Assembly: GCF_040954645.1 (NCBI RefSeq)
Contig: NC_092806.1
Coordinates: 136,104,976 to 136,168,975 of the forward strand
Origin: Diabrotica undecimpunctata
Lineage: Eukaryota; Arthropoda; Insecta; Coleoptera; Chrysomelidae
Length of the DNA: 64,000 nt
Direction: 5' to 3'
Shown one piece after another: positions 31,930 through 43,099 of this stretch. The notes under the pieces were generated by a model that did no database searches, had not been told where the DNA came from, and saw only the letters and a program-made list of their open reading frames with translations. Numbering within the stretch: the stretch's first letter is position 1; every line of letters starts with the position of its first letter. Both the position numbers and the translations under genes were made by a program.

Positions 31930-33690
31930 AAAAGTAAATAATATTAATTACTTTTTATAAATCGACATTTAGTTGTTATTTAGATATATTTAATTGACTC
32001 TTTGGTCGCAACTAAATCGTGCATTCCTTCATTAGATGCTTAACCGTTTGTTTTGCAGCATCGCAATCGTAATTTGGACAGGGTACTTTTTGCCACCTGC
32101 TCAACGAGAGTAACTGCTACAGTTTGTTTTTATTCTGTTAAGTGTGGCGCAGATACGTCTTAGTTGGCAAAACCCTCTGATTTGCTTGTAATACATGGCA
32201 TATATTCGGAGAGGAAGGCCGTGCATTTTTCTCCCATGCTTCTTGCAGAATCTAGAGGGTTGTTTTTTAAGCGCAGTCTTATGTCTTTACCAGCGATATC
32301 AACATAAGAGCGGAGTACAGAATCGGCGTTAATTTTATAAGTAGCTATACTTCTTGAGAAGGACATGTTCTAGTCGGGCATGTGAAAAGGCTATGTAGCC
32401 TTATGCTGGCAGCAGTACATTGGCATGACATTGAATGTGTCTGATATAATACGCAAAGCCTATTTTAGGTGGGTGTGGTCAAACACACGTTTGGAGTGCG
32501 CGTTATTGAGCCATACCAGTGCAGAGTACTCCGCAACGGGATATACCAGTCCCTCATAACTTTTGTAGAAAGTTTGCTGCTAAGTTTGCAGTCGGCTTCG
32601 TAAAGCTTAGCGTTTTATCGAGCGTCACGTTTAGGTATTTTCATGTGTTTGTGGCTGAGAAGTCTGCTTTAAAGTAGATTTTTAATAGATAGTATGTCAG
32701 CCTATTATTTAAATGAAAGCAGGTTACTTCCATCTTGGCGGCATTGGACTGTAATCTCAAGCGGCGGAAATATCTTCCGAGGGTAACCGGGTCGTTGCTT
32801 AATATTTGCTACAATTTTTATGTAGTATTTCATCACGAGCTTTCGTGATTTTTTCATAAGTAAAAGGGTTAGAATACTCTGTTTCAAGTGAACAAGTAGA
32901 TTTTAAATTCTTGAGGTCTTTTTGAGCTTTACTTGTATGCACGCAGTTTTGGAGTGCTCTTCAGATAGACATTATGTGGGACGCCACTTATCTTGGTATT
33001 ACTAGATTCGTTGGGCGATCGGTGGGTTACTGCTTCTTAGTTTTCGCAGCAATAACTAGGCTTCTCTACTTAAGTTTTTAAAATTTAGATTTTAAAATGT
33101 TTTAAAAAGTCCATTTCTCGCGCCTAGCTGTATCAGTGTTTAGAGTAATTTGTCTGAAATTTCCGGCTTTCCTTCTTTATAAAATTTTTAATATAGTTTT
33201 TGCTCTTTTTAAACCATCCAGTAATATGCTCCTATCCATCTTTCGTGGTTTACGCTTTTTAATGGTATCCAGCCAAAGCATTTATCAAGAATACTAAGAA
33301 AAAGCAGGCTAATTAGCTTTTCTAAAGTTCCACCTGGGGCGTGAAAACGATCTTATAACTGAAATGCTGACGCAGATCTTGATCAAAATAGTGCAGTGAT
33401 GGATATGTAGTAAATCGGACATGACCTTTCTTGATGCTGGTAGAGGTTGGCCCTTTCGTCAGTTATAAGAAAACAAAGATTAAAGTTATACTCCCTCTTC
33501 CAAGGTGCAGATCTGAAAATGCCTATATCATTGGCGTCGAATAGGAGATGGATACCATGATCTTCTGACCACTTTAAAAGGGACGAACCATTTCTGTCAT
33601 TATCAGAGTACTTCATATCATGATGACTATAAAATCTCCTACGTATACGACTGAGTAGTCATAGCGATTAAAGATATGTGCAGATATGCA
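31930..33690 (-). pseudogene. Jockey/I-type LINE, heavily decayed
   Basis: From the 5' side: endonuclease VGDFYSHHDMKYSDNDRNGS, LLKWSEDHGIHLLFDANDIG, FRSAPWKREYNFNLCFLIT (33400-33650). After a gap without recognisable RT, 32620-32760 reads AAKMEVTCFHLNNRLTYYLL and KYLNVTLDKTLSFTK, and 32060-32370 the C-terminal part including ICATLNRIKTNCSSYSR. It is the same family as 37085-38838 but far more mutated and internally deleted. Confidence 0.7.
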
Positions 33691-34568
33691 AGCTGATGAA
33701 TTTTTATGATAAATAAATGCAAAAATACCATATTTGAATACAAAGCGATCTTTGACCTTTACTTTTAGACTTAATTGACTTTTCTGCAGAAGCGGGATTG
33801 ATGGGAACTTTTCACATTTTATTTATAATGGTATCCCAAATGTAAGTACCAATTTTTAGCTCTAAAGAATTTTTATAATCTTGAATGTCTATGTTGCCCG
33901 GGCTACTAGCTGAATTTAAATGTAAAGATTTAAGTTTCCCTTAATTTTTGTAAATAATTTTTGTTATCTTTTATTATAAGACCTATTACAAATCGAACTG
34001 TACCTTAAGTTATAATTTAAAGTAGCTAGTGATGCTAAGATATTGAAACAAATAGCTTTTTTAAATGAAGTTACAAAAGTTTTCCTTTCCATTTTACAAT
34101 TCTTTTTGTTGTACCAATGTAGAACATCGTATTATTTTTTACGTCTATTTTTGAAGTCGGAGTCTCAAATAAAGTTCATATTTTACGAACGCGACCCTTA
34201 TAATCCAGTCAGCTTTACGTAAAGAAGCAATTTACCCAAATTGAGTAAAAAAATACGTGCCTTGTTTGTAAACTTTTAAAAAAAGGTTCGACGGATGACT
34301 TTTATTAATATCGAGTATCGAAAAAACCATGTACCGCAAAACAAGTATGAAATTTAATGGATTTTAATTTAAATGTAAATATAAAGTCAAGGTGATACAT
34401 TCTGATGTCGAGTTTTTGAATTTGATTTTCGGCAAGGTAGTAAAATGTAAAACAAGAGTAGCTCCGTATTGAATACATAAATAAGGTTGTTTCTGTAATA
34501 CGACCAAACGTTATAAAAAAATTTAACTTAGTGAAAGAGTTTATATTTTAATAGTTATTTACCCAACA
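33691..34568. other. No gene recognised
   Basis: AT-rich, stops dense in all frames. Confidence 0.4.
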
Positions 34569-34865
34569 ATGTATTACCATATTACCAATGTGTTACCATT
34601 TTCTTTAAACAATGGTATTACTGCTCACATCCAATTTACTTGGATGGACTACTGCTTAACTCCGCTTTGCAAAAATAATTTCGTAACGTATGCCACTACT
34701 GATTTGTTTAATGTTAATTCAGTTTTATCCCAGATAGACCGACAATCTATTTCTCTTAATCACTCAGGTCCATTGTCAATGTGGGACTCTTTTCTTTATA
34801 CTGCTATTACAACAATTTTCTCGCTCACCGTAATTGTTCTTACCGACTTAAATCATCGTTGCTAA
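34569..34865 (+). CDS. Unrecognised 98-codon frame with C-terminal hydrophobic segment
   Basis: The frame has two Cys in its first half and a hydrophobic stretch near its end (WDSFLYTAITTIFSLTVIVL, about residues 72-91) that could span a membrane. The frame extends a few codons upstream of the ATG to a stop. A short ectodomain followed by a single C-terminal hydrophobic helix recalls the end of an envelope-type glycoprotein, but no motif supports that and chance is possible. Nothing nearby suggests a partner gene. Confidence 0.25.
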   Translation: MYYHITNVLPFSLNNGITAHIQFTWMDYCLTPLCKNNFVTYATTDLFNVNSVLSQIDRQSISLNHSGPLSMWDSFLYTAITTIFSLTVIVLTDLNHRC

Positions 34866-35109
34866 AGCTAAGAACATAATCTAAAGAATCTATCATTACA
34901 AGTAGTAATAGTGGTACAATAGCACATCTTTATCTCCTAAAATCTCCATACCATTACGCCAAAAAGCTGATAGCTATTTATGTTCTTCGAATAACGAATC
35001 TTCAAAATGTTTATCGTTATTTTTTTCTTAGGTTTTTACAGACTAAACTAACGATACCATTCCTCAAATAATGTGTACATGTGTCCCTAAAACTCTTGAT
35101 AATATCTCT

Positions 35110-36830
35110 TTCACATAATTATCATCATTCTGTATGCGTCCACTGCTAGACATAGGTCTCCCTCAGCTTTTTCCATTTGTCTCTGTCTTGTTCGGCTTGC
35201 ATCCAGTTATTGCTAACACACTTCAACTCGTCAGTCCATCTAGTTGGTAGGCGTCCTCTGCTATGCAGAGCTTCTTATCTTGATTTCCACTAGATAATAC
35301 GTTTTGTCCATTAGTTCTGATAATCTGGCAATGTGTTCTGCCCAATTCCATTCCAGCGACGCGATTTTTTTGATGGCGTCTGTTGTTTTTGTTCTACGAC
35401 GTATTTCTTCGTTTGGGATTCGGTCTCTCAGAGAGACACCCAACATCTGGCGCTCCATAGCCCTCCGAGTCACGTGAATCTTATTTACTACCTTTTTTGT
35501 GAATGTTAATATTTTCGCTCCAAGATTTTCATTGTGAGGCATACGGGTAGGTCCGATTTAAATACATGTTTAATTTACCAAACGCTGTCCAGGATAATCC
35601 TATGCGACGTGGGAGCTCACATGTCTGGTTATCTCTGTTCAACCAAATTTCATGTCCTAAGTTTTTCTACGATGCAGTCTGCACAATATTTGTTTCATCA
35701 ACAGCAATATTTCGATTTAGCACCAGGTTAGTCATTATTTGAGTCTTGTTCGTATTAATCTTTAGTTCGGTCTAGAAGGAAGCGTGATATAATTTTTCCA
35801 ACATTATTATTGCATCATCCATACGATCGGCTATAAGGATGATGTCATCTGCAGCTCTCAAATGAGTGAGCTTCTCTACATTTATATTGATACCATGCTC
35901 GGTCAGATGTGCCTTCTTACAAGATATATCTTTTGGTAGATATATTTGATTATGTTAGTGTAGCGATGGTCTATTAGGCATTCCGTCAATCCTTTTAACA
36001 TTTTCTGATAGTTTATGGTATCGAATGCTTTCTCGTAGTCTACAAATATCAGTGCCAATGGTTTGTTGTATTCTGCAGACTTTTCTATCAGGTTCTTTAT
36101 TACTAGTAAGTCGTCTTTAGTGCTGTATCCCGATCTACATCCAGCTAGTTCTCTAGGCTGATAGAAGTATAATTTAGCGTCTAGTCTTGTTTTAATAATT
36201 TTTCTGAAAAGTCAGATAAGTGTGACAGCAAACCGATAGGACGGTAGTTTTTTAGATCTGTTATGTGTTCTTGCTTGTGTAATACAATATTGACTGCATT
36301 GTTCTATTGAGAAAGAGTTTTACCTTGGTAGACGCGTTTGGTAAAAAGCTTGGCCAAAGCCTGGATAATTTTATTTCCGCCCAGTTTAATCGCTTAGATC
36401 ACTACTCCGTCATCGCCAAGGGATTTGTTATTTTTCATTTCTAAAAGTGTTTTGATTTGGTATGAAGTTATTTCTGGCATTAATTGTGATCCCTGGTTTG
36501 TGATTTTGGGTAGGGGCTGATTTTGCCTTTCGTCCGTGCTCTCATACATTTCGCGATAAAAGGTTTCGACAACCTCAAGGATTTTGGTTCTATCCGTAGT
36601 AATGTTTCCATTTTGGTTTTTTATTTTGTACATATTTTGTACACAATTATTTTAGTTATTTCTCTTGTATTGTTTTCTCGTATTCTCGTTTCTCTTTTCG
36701 GATTGATCGGTGGATATCTTTGTTTAATTTTTTCATTTTTGTGTAGTTGGAGCTGTATTTTTTCGTCAACTGTATTCTTTTACCTACTAGCTCTTTAATA
36801 TTTTGGTTTAGTTTTCTTTTATGGATCAGA
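35110..36830 (-). pseudogene. RTE-like LINE (second subfamily), 5'-truncated
   Basis: Minus-strand pieces: linker with KKLNKDIHRSIRKEKR near 36700-36760, RT start MPEITSYQIKTLLEMKNNKS (36394-36500), FVDYEKAFD-like text near 36010-36050, LRAADDIILIADR near 35835-35870 (the catalytic YADD has become AADD), then VTRRAMERQMLGVSLRDRIP, IASLEWNWAEHIARLSELMD and the tail ending near 35120. It is the same subfamily as 43100-45545. Broken throughout. Confidence 0.75.
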
Positions 36831-37084
36831 ACGGTCAGGCAGCACTCCCTTTCCGTTTCTTTTAGAGCCTTCGTTATGCTATCACATGTTTAATCCATTT
36901 CGTTTGAAAGATACTCTTTCACAACGCATGCAATCAAACATCATTATGGATTGGACGGACTTACCTCCTTTTTCCTTAAACAAGTTGCAGAATCTGTAGT
37001 CATCTCTATATCCCTCATAACCAATGCTTCTTTTAATAAGGGTTTGCTCTCCTTGATTTGAAAATTGGCTTCGGTTACTCCAAT

Positions 37085-38838
37085 ATTCAAAAAAGGAAAT
37101 ATTTATTTATTTATCGTATGGCATACAATAAGAACACATATTTAAAAAGCAATATAAAACATTACATGGAGTATTACAAACGAACATCTAATGCATTAAT
37201 ATAGTCTAAAACATTTTCGGTCGCATTCAGGAACTCGTCAAAAACCCCAGGGAACCGCCTTCGGGGGCATTCTTCAACAATGTGACGGACGGTCTGTCGT
37301 TGCGCACCACAGTCACACTCCGGAGTAAGGGCTTTTCCCCATTTATTTAAGCTGTCAGCACATCTACCGCTTCTTGTTCTTATGCTGTTTAGCGTTGTCC
37401 ATGTACTCCGGGTCAGTTCAAAGGTTGGCGGTTGGCCTGATCGATACAGGCCATTTGCTGTGCTTCCTGTGGTGAGTCGCGCTCCCATTGTCTTCTCCAA
37501 GCGTTGGTGAGGTCGAAATGTTCCGGATGTAAGGAGGTGACCCTTAACATGACAGGATATCTGGAGCGCAGTCTGTTCATTTCGATATCACGCCTATCAT
37601 GGTGGATGGGTAGTTGATGGTTAGACTGGATTTTTCGATATTCTCTGAGAAGGGAGTGACTTCTTTGTAGTTTTGGCGGTGTAATGTGACTCAGGATGGG
37701 AAGCCAATAGTTGGGTGTTGGTCTAATTGTACCTGAAATCATTCGCACTGTCTGGTTTAATTGGGTGTCAATAATCTTCGTGTGTTTGCTATTGAGCCAT
37801 ACTGTGGAAGCATATTCAGCTGTCGGGTATACAAGTTCGATAGCAAATGATCTGAGTACGGAGGCTGAGGACCCCCATGTGGTACCACATAGCTTTTGGA
37901 TTATATTATTTCGCGTTTTCAGTTTTGCTGCCGTTCTTTGTAGGTGTTCTTTAAAACTTAAAGTTCTGTCAAGAGTCACTCCAAGATATTTTGGTGTTGA
38001 GTTATGAGTTAGTAGTCTGTCTTCAAAGTGAACGGACAGTTTTTTGTTGGCTTGGGCATTATTTAGATGGAAACAGCACACTTCGGTTTTCGTCGCATTA
38101 GGCCGTAGCCTCCATTCGCGAAACTATTCTCACATAATGGCAAGGTCATCCGTTAGTATTGTTTCTGTAACTGCCATGTTATTATGTCAGCGTAGCCAAA
38201 TTCCTGCGAATTTGTCCTAGGTAGGTCCGCGATGTATAAATTAAACAGTAAGGGTGCCAAAACAGATCCCTGTGGCAGTCCATTGCTGAGCTTCATTTGG
38301 ACACTTTTTGAGTTGCCCATTGTGACTTGGAAAGGTCTGTCGGTGAGCATGCTATCAATGAGTCTAGTTATCTTTTGACACGGGATGGCACGGATTAGTT
38401 TGCAGATTAGTCCTTGTCTCCAGACGGTGTCGTATGCAGCTGATAGGTCAATGAAAGCAACGGATATTTTTTGCTTTCTTTGAAAACCTGCTTCAATATG
38501 TGTTGTTAGGGATAGGATCTGATCTGTGCAGCTGCGGTTAGGTCTGAACCCTGCTTGCTCAATAGGTATCAATTCAAATATGTTATTACTAATTCTGTTG
38601 TAGATTAATCGTTCCAACAGTTTATAGACACAGCTCAGCAGTGCAATCGGTCGGTAGTTTTGAGGCTGATCATTTGCCTTTCCCGGTTTTAATATGGCTA
38701 TAATGGAGGCCCTTTTTAGTGAGTGGGGGTTTTCCCCTGATTTTATCATATCTGTATAGAAATCAACCAGCCATTTCCTAGCATATTTGCCACAGTGGAG
38801 TAAAAATTCTGGATGAATTTTATCGAAGCCGGGTGCCT
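37085..38838 (-). pseudogene. Jockey/I-type LINE, RT to C-terminus, nearly open
   Basis: Three long minus-strand frames cover it. 38153-38830: GFDKIHPEFLLHCGKYARKW, ASIIAILKPGKANDQPQNYR, QAGFRPNRSCTDQILSLTTH, VAFIDLSAAYDTVWRQGL, NGLPQGSVLAPLLFNLYIAD, then FGYAD followed by a frameshift that removes the second catalytic Asp. 37413-38081: PKYLGVTLDRTLSFKEHLQR and the thumb region. 37174-37500: RSTWTTLNSIRTRSGRCADS and a CDCGAQRQTVRHIVEEC knuckle. The 3' tail (AAATAAATAAAT) is at 37085-37115. The endonuclease is absent; the 5' break at about 38838 is abrupt. Few lesions, so relatively young. Confidence 0.85.
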
Positions 38839-38845
38839 AGGAAAA

Positions 38846-39190
38846 GAAAATAAACTTCATTTGAATAATTATCGTCCAATCGGCCTGGTTCATACTGTCG
38901 TCAAGATCATGGGAACAAGACTGATTGGATATTTCGGAAGCTAGGTCTGAGTTTCTTCTTTAAGAAAATGTCATCCCTCACTAACAACATAGTTCTATCA
39001 ACTGTCGTTCTACGATCACAAATTTACTTCAGTATGTAAACGATTGATTGTCATCTTTAAACAATCGGTATCCTGTTGATGTAGTCTCGTTAAACTTCTC
39101 CAAAGCTTTCGATCGTATTCCCAAACGTCGATGACTAGCTTAATTGGATCACTATGGTATCAGAAGAAAGTTAAACATTTTAATTTAAAA
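38846..39190 (+). pseudogene. Plus-strand RT scrap of a different LINE
   Basis: Pieces read NNYRPIGLVHTVVKIMGTRL near 38868-38930 and VDVVSLNFSKAFDRIPKRR near 39070-39130, corresponding to RT blocks 1 and 3. Stops and frameshifts lie between. Orientation is opposite to its neighbour, so it is not part of the same copy. Confidence 0.6.
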
Positions 39191-39222
39191 ATTTCTATTC
39201 GACAGATACTTCAGGTTTTGTA

Positions 39223-39501
39223 TTGAAGATAAGCTGGATATATCTGGATCCTTTGACCACACTAAGAGTTAGATTAACCAATAACTCGAACAGTCGGTAT
39301 CTTCTAGCAAGATTAAGGGAACCAAATATCTTGAAAGCCATTAACCTACATCTTGCTTTTCTACACGACAAACCTGCTTCAGTGTGTTACGAAGGATTCA
39401 CTAACACAAGCGTTAAACTCTTTTTAGCTTCCGAAGGACTTCCCATTAAGACTGAAGATCAACACGATCTTGACGCAATGTTCAAATGTTTCTCAGAATA
39501 A
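39223..39501 (+). CDS. Unrecognised 92-codon frame
   Basis: An uninterrupted frame of balanced composition: LTNNSNSRYLLARLREPNIL, HLAFLHDKPASVCYEGFTNT and LPIKTEDQHDLDAMFKCFSE. It begins in another frame right after the RT scrap and ends with a normal stop. The composition looks like real protein rather than random AT-rich translation, yet no domain was recognised. It could be a transposon accessory domain or an old exon. Confidence 0.35.
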   Translation: MKISWIYLDPLTTLRVRLTNNSNSRYLLARLREPNILKAINLHLAFLHDKPASVCYEGFTNTSVKLFLASEGLPIKTEDQHDLDAMFKCFSE

Positions 39502-40330
39502 TTATTACTTTTGCTTAATATTAATGATAATTCCGCTTTGTTCTACATATCGGTAAAAATAACCCATCACTATCGTACTTTATTATTAATGGACATCCAT
39601 TTAACTCGGTAACTTGCCACGTTACATTATCCAAAAATTTCAGGAAACTTATTTACGATTTGAAATTTTTTTCTTCGTCAGGTATCAGAATAAAAATCTG
39701 ATTTTATTTGCCATAAAAATTTAGAAATCTTTTTTGATTTCTACGTAGAACGTAGATTTTGATTGATTTATACACAATTCATTTTTGATTATTATCTAAA
39801 CCGACTATCTATTCTATTATTTATATTTATATTCCATTTTGATCGTAAAACCTTAGTAACTTAATGAATGTACAATTGAAATAATGTTATTTTTAGTTTT
39901 CCACGAGTATAGTAAATAATTTCGCTGCAGTTTTTCCTTCAGTGAGTCATACAAATGTCAGCACGCTATTCGATCGTGCTCGGTAAATCTCTATACATGA
40001 ATGTCAGTGGGGAGTGACGCCGCTTATTAAATTTGTGTACGAGATTTTATCAAATTATAAATAATTTTATACACAGACATGTATAAACAACACGTTATCA
40101 ATAGCATCGGTATTTTGTAACGAGTTTTGTACACGGTCTTTTAAGTCATCGGTAACTAAATTTCAACTAAAAATTATCCTTCTACTTGAAATATATTAAA
40201 AAGATATTATTCTAAATAAAGAAAAACCTGCTAATGGTATTGAATCTAATTTTATCAGCTAGAAAATAAATTGAAAAAAGGACTGAAAAATCACAAGATG
40301 TGAATAAATTTAAAAAATTGATTGACTTTA
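39502..40330. other. No gene recognised
   Basis: AT-rich and stop-rich; no terminal repeat or RNA signature. Confidence 0.4.
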
Positions 40331-40700
40331 TTAAGAGTAGATAGGCTACGTATGTCTGGGCACATCCCCTAAATCGCAGCCCCTAAAATCGCAACCCCCG
40401 GTCGTAAGTTCCAAACGGCTTAACGTAGGATGACGTACGAGGGCTCGTTGGAAAGAGGATGAAAAATGGGGTTGAACGCAGTATGTGCCGTGCGCATCGG
40501 AACATACCAAAAGGTCTTTACGTCATATCTTTGTTTCTATTGGTCCGATCGTGACGTACGAGGGCTCGTTGGATTAAGGAGGAGACAGGGAATACTTTGA
40601 CACAAAAAACAAAGATGGCAGCATTGCCAAATGGGCGCTAAAACGTATCTTCGTTGCTATTGGCATGATTTTGACGTATGAGGTGTCAAATGAAAGCGTT
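40331..40700. repeat. Degenerate tandem repeat, about 120-bp period
   Basis: TGACGTACGAGGGCTCGTTG occurs at 40431 and 40552, and a diverged version TGACGTATGAGGTGTCAAAT at 40672, spacings of 121 and 120 bp. The preceding bases also agree between units 2 and 3 (ATCTTTGTTTCTATTGG and ATCTTCGTTGCTATTGG). GC content is higher than the surroundings. It looks like a short satellite-type array of about three units. Confidence 0.75.
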
Positions 40701-40778
40701 GGTGACACACAGAAGCCATGTCAACGATCAGTATGAACATTCTTCTTCTTCTTCTTTTTCGTACAGTGCCTAAGAGAA

Positions 40779-40935
40779 CGTGACATCCAACGTAGAACGT
40801 GACATCCGACGTAGAACGTGAAATGTCACGCGAAATGACGTGACATTCGACGTAGGACGTGACATTCAACGTAGAACGTGAAATGTCACGTGACATTCAA
40901 CGCAGGACGTGACATTCGACGTAGAACGTGACAGT
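40779..40935. repeat. Minisatellite, 19-bp units with palindromic spacers
   Basis: Units of the form GTGACATTCRACGTARRAC repeat in pairs separated by GTGAAATGTCAC, which is nearly its own reverse complement. The pair-plus-spacer arrangement recurs with small changes. The apparent protein frame across it is repeat translation, not a gene. A (TTC)n run of about 20 bases precedes it at 40740-40758. Confidence 0.8.
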
Positions 40936-41060
40936 TATGTGACAGTCAAGACGTCGCTTGACATACATAGAGTAATGGAATTTAAATAAAACAACAACAG
41001 CAACATAAAACAATGTAATTTTTATTAAAAGAACTACCAATAAGAAGGAACACATTAACC

Positions 41061-41066
41061 TTTATT
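41061..41066 (-). promoter_or_regulatory. Poly(A) signal for the metalloproteinase copy
   Basis: AATAAA on the minus strand, about 43 bases after the stop codon of the 41109 frame. No poly(A) tract follows, so a processed retrocopy is not demonstrated. Confidence 0.5.
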
Positions 41067-41108
41067 CGTATATAGTTACAATTTTGTTTAACAAAGTTTT
41101 TAATTGTT

Positions 41109-42252
41109 TTAATAGGCCGTCTTCAGGGCAGGGTATTTCAAAAAGCTAAACGTTCCTGCTGCTACAACTTTACGTGTGTATTCGCTATACTTATAATTGG
41201 TATTGTTCTGGAAAAAGTAAATAAGCCCATCCGTGTAGCGGAATGCTGATGTTATTTTATCTGGTATTCCTGGGAAGAGATAATTTATTGGTCCACGGTT
41301 TAAGACATCTCCAGCTTCGTTAAATTCAGTATAAGAATTATCATTGTATAATAAATACGTCTGACCGCTGTTTGTTTGAAACAAGGCATTTATGTTGGTT
41401 CTCGCAGGTATAGAAGGAAACATAAAACGTTTTTGAATTTTTAAATTGGGGAAAGATGCAGCGTAATACTGATTATTGCTTATAGTTACTAAGTGTCCCT
41501 CGGAATTCTGAAAAACATGTGAAACGTGCGTAGACCTCAACTCTTTGGGAAGATAATCGGTAATTAATTCAGGATATTTTGGAAGGCGCATCTCATTTAA
41601 ATCAAACTTCCATATATACGAGCCAGATCCAACGTACATTCGATAATTTGGAAATTGTGGAGATGTAGCTAGAAACATGAAATCAGGATACTGAATTAGA
41701 CATATGTTTTTTATTGCAGGTGTTTTCGGCAAATAGGCCCTGTTTGTTAGTGCAGGTGTTTTCGGTACATTGCTCCTGGTTTGCGAAATTGTTCGCGCTT
41801 GCGTAACTGGTGTTGTTGATGTTGATGGTATGTAAGAGGGAACTGTTTTTGGTCCATATAGCATGCTCATTGCTTTTTTATCATCTTCACCAAAATTTGG
41901 CACATCTTGGTGATACCAAGCATACATAATATACGAATCACTAGTACTATGTTCCAGTCCGAGGGAATGACCAATGCATTAGGATAGCCAAAAAATTGAC
42001 TTCACCATCAGGAGCTCTGCCATTTCCTACATACCACCGTTCATTAGCATCAAGATGAATTTCGGTACATTCACCGTTTGCGCTGGGATAGTATGCGTGG
42101 GCCAATACTTTTCCGGGGCCATCGAAATTAAATGAACATTTAGAGGTTCCTTGACAACTTGCTCGAAAATTATGATTATTTGACACCACAGTTATAGTAA
42201 TATACCTTACACTTACACGAATAGTGTAGCAATTCGAATTACCCTGTATATG
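41109..42252 (-). pseudogene. Matrix metalloproteinase copy, 5'-truncated and frameshifted
   Basis: Secreted zinc endopeptidases of this family have a prodomain, a catalytic domain with HExxHxxGxxH and a hemopexin propeller. Here the minus-strand frame opens after a stop at 42253 and begins inside the catalytic domain: ITVVSNNHNFRASCQGTSKC, then FNFDGPGKVLAHAYYP and EIHLDANERWYVG. At about 41965-41970 one extra base and changes destroy the first zinc His and the catalytic Glu. The frame after it continues IGHSLGLEHSTSDSYIMYAW with the second and third zinc His. A Thr/Pro-rich hinge follows, then a hemopexin-like domain to the stop at 41109 (MYVGSGSYIWKFDLNE, INALFQTNSGQTYLLYNDNS). No signal peptide or cysteine switch is present. 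The uninterrupted remainder suggests recent loss, an assembly error, or missing upstream exons combined with an error here. Confidence 0.8.
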
Positions 42253-43099
42253 TTAAAATACCGAAAAATATTCTCAATCTTTTTGTCTGGAGTTTGTTGT
42301 AAATCGTTACGAATAGCGCAATTGTAATTTTTTTTGATAAATTTTGTTAATATTATTTGTAATAACTGTTGATGTGAAGTAATAATAAATATGTAATGTT
42401 TCTCTCTAAACGAGAAGTTGTAGAATTATTTTCTTTAAAAAGATTTTCACCCTTTTTTATTTTTAGGAAAGAAAAGCCTTTCTTTCTATCTAGCAAAAGG
42501 ATTCTTTTAAACGGCGTCCAAATTCAAATAGTTTAGGAACCTTCTTGTGTTTTGTTGCCAAGGAAATCTATTTAAGTATTTTCTTGATTTCTTCCTTTGT
42601 AGTTACCCCTTTCAGTTCCTTCTTTATTAACTTACTTACGACTCAGCTCTCCAACCAAAACAAGAGTGGCCGTTCGCAAACGTTTCAGTTTGTTTACTTA
42701 ACCTATCTCCAGCCCAGTAATTGCTCAGTCCCCACTTTCAACCCTCTATAAATGATACCCAATGTAGTAGGCAAAGTAAAACGTTATAATAGTGTTTATA
42801 ATTTTTAATGACATAAAATTATATTTTAATTTTGAAATTGCTAATACATGAAAGTGCTTATATTATTGCGATATTCTTTTGACTGCGTTTCATCGAAGTG
42901 CTTCAGTGCAAGTGAGTCAGATATTTGCTTCTTCCCCCTACAGTTTCGTAAATTTCTGCAGCACAGTTACTTGTCACGATGCTAACTGTCTTTAATTTTG
43001 CCAATTCAAAGTTTTCATAATAATATCAATGCATCCTACGCACACGCACTTAGATAGCAAGGGTGGTGGAAACAAACTTTCATTAATTTTTTGAAGGTT
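42253..43099. other. No gene recognised
   Basis: No exon upstream of the metalloproteinase copy could be identified: neither a prodomain cysteine motif nor a signal peptide was found on the minus strand. Confidence 0.4.

Noticed and set aside
34569..34865. Endogenous viral envelope gene
   Set aside because: Only one hydrophobic segment and two cysteines; no fusion peptide, cleavage site or neighbouring viral gene.
40657..40896. Minus-strand open frame of 79 codons
   Set aside because: It is the translation of the 19-bp minisatellite and (TTC)n run; the repetitive peptide has no independent support.
40779..40935. CRISPR array
   Set aside because: Units are contiguous and lack unique spacers; the genome is eukaryotic.
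41040..42252. Processed retrocopy of a metalloproteinase mRNA
   Set aside because: Intronless over the visible part with a poly(A) signal, but no poly(A) tract or target duplication was found; single large exons remain possible.
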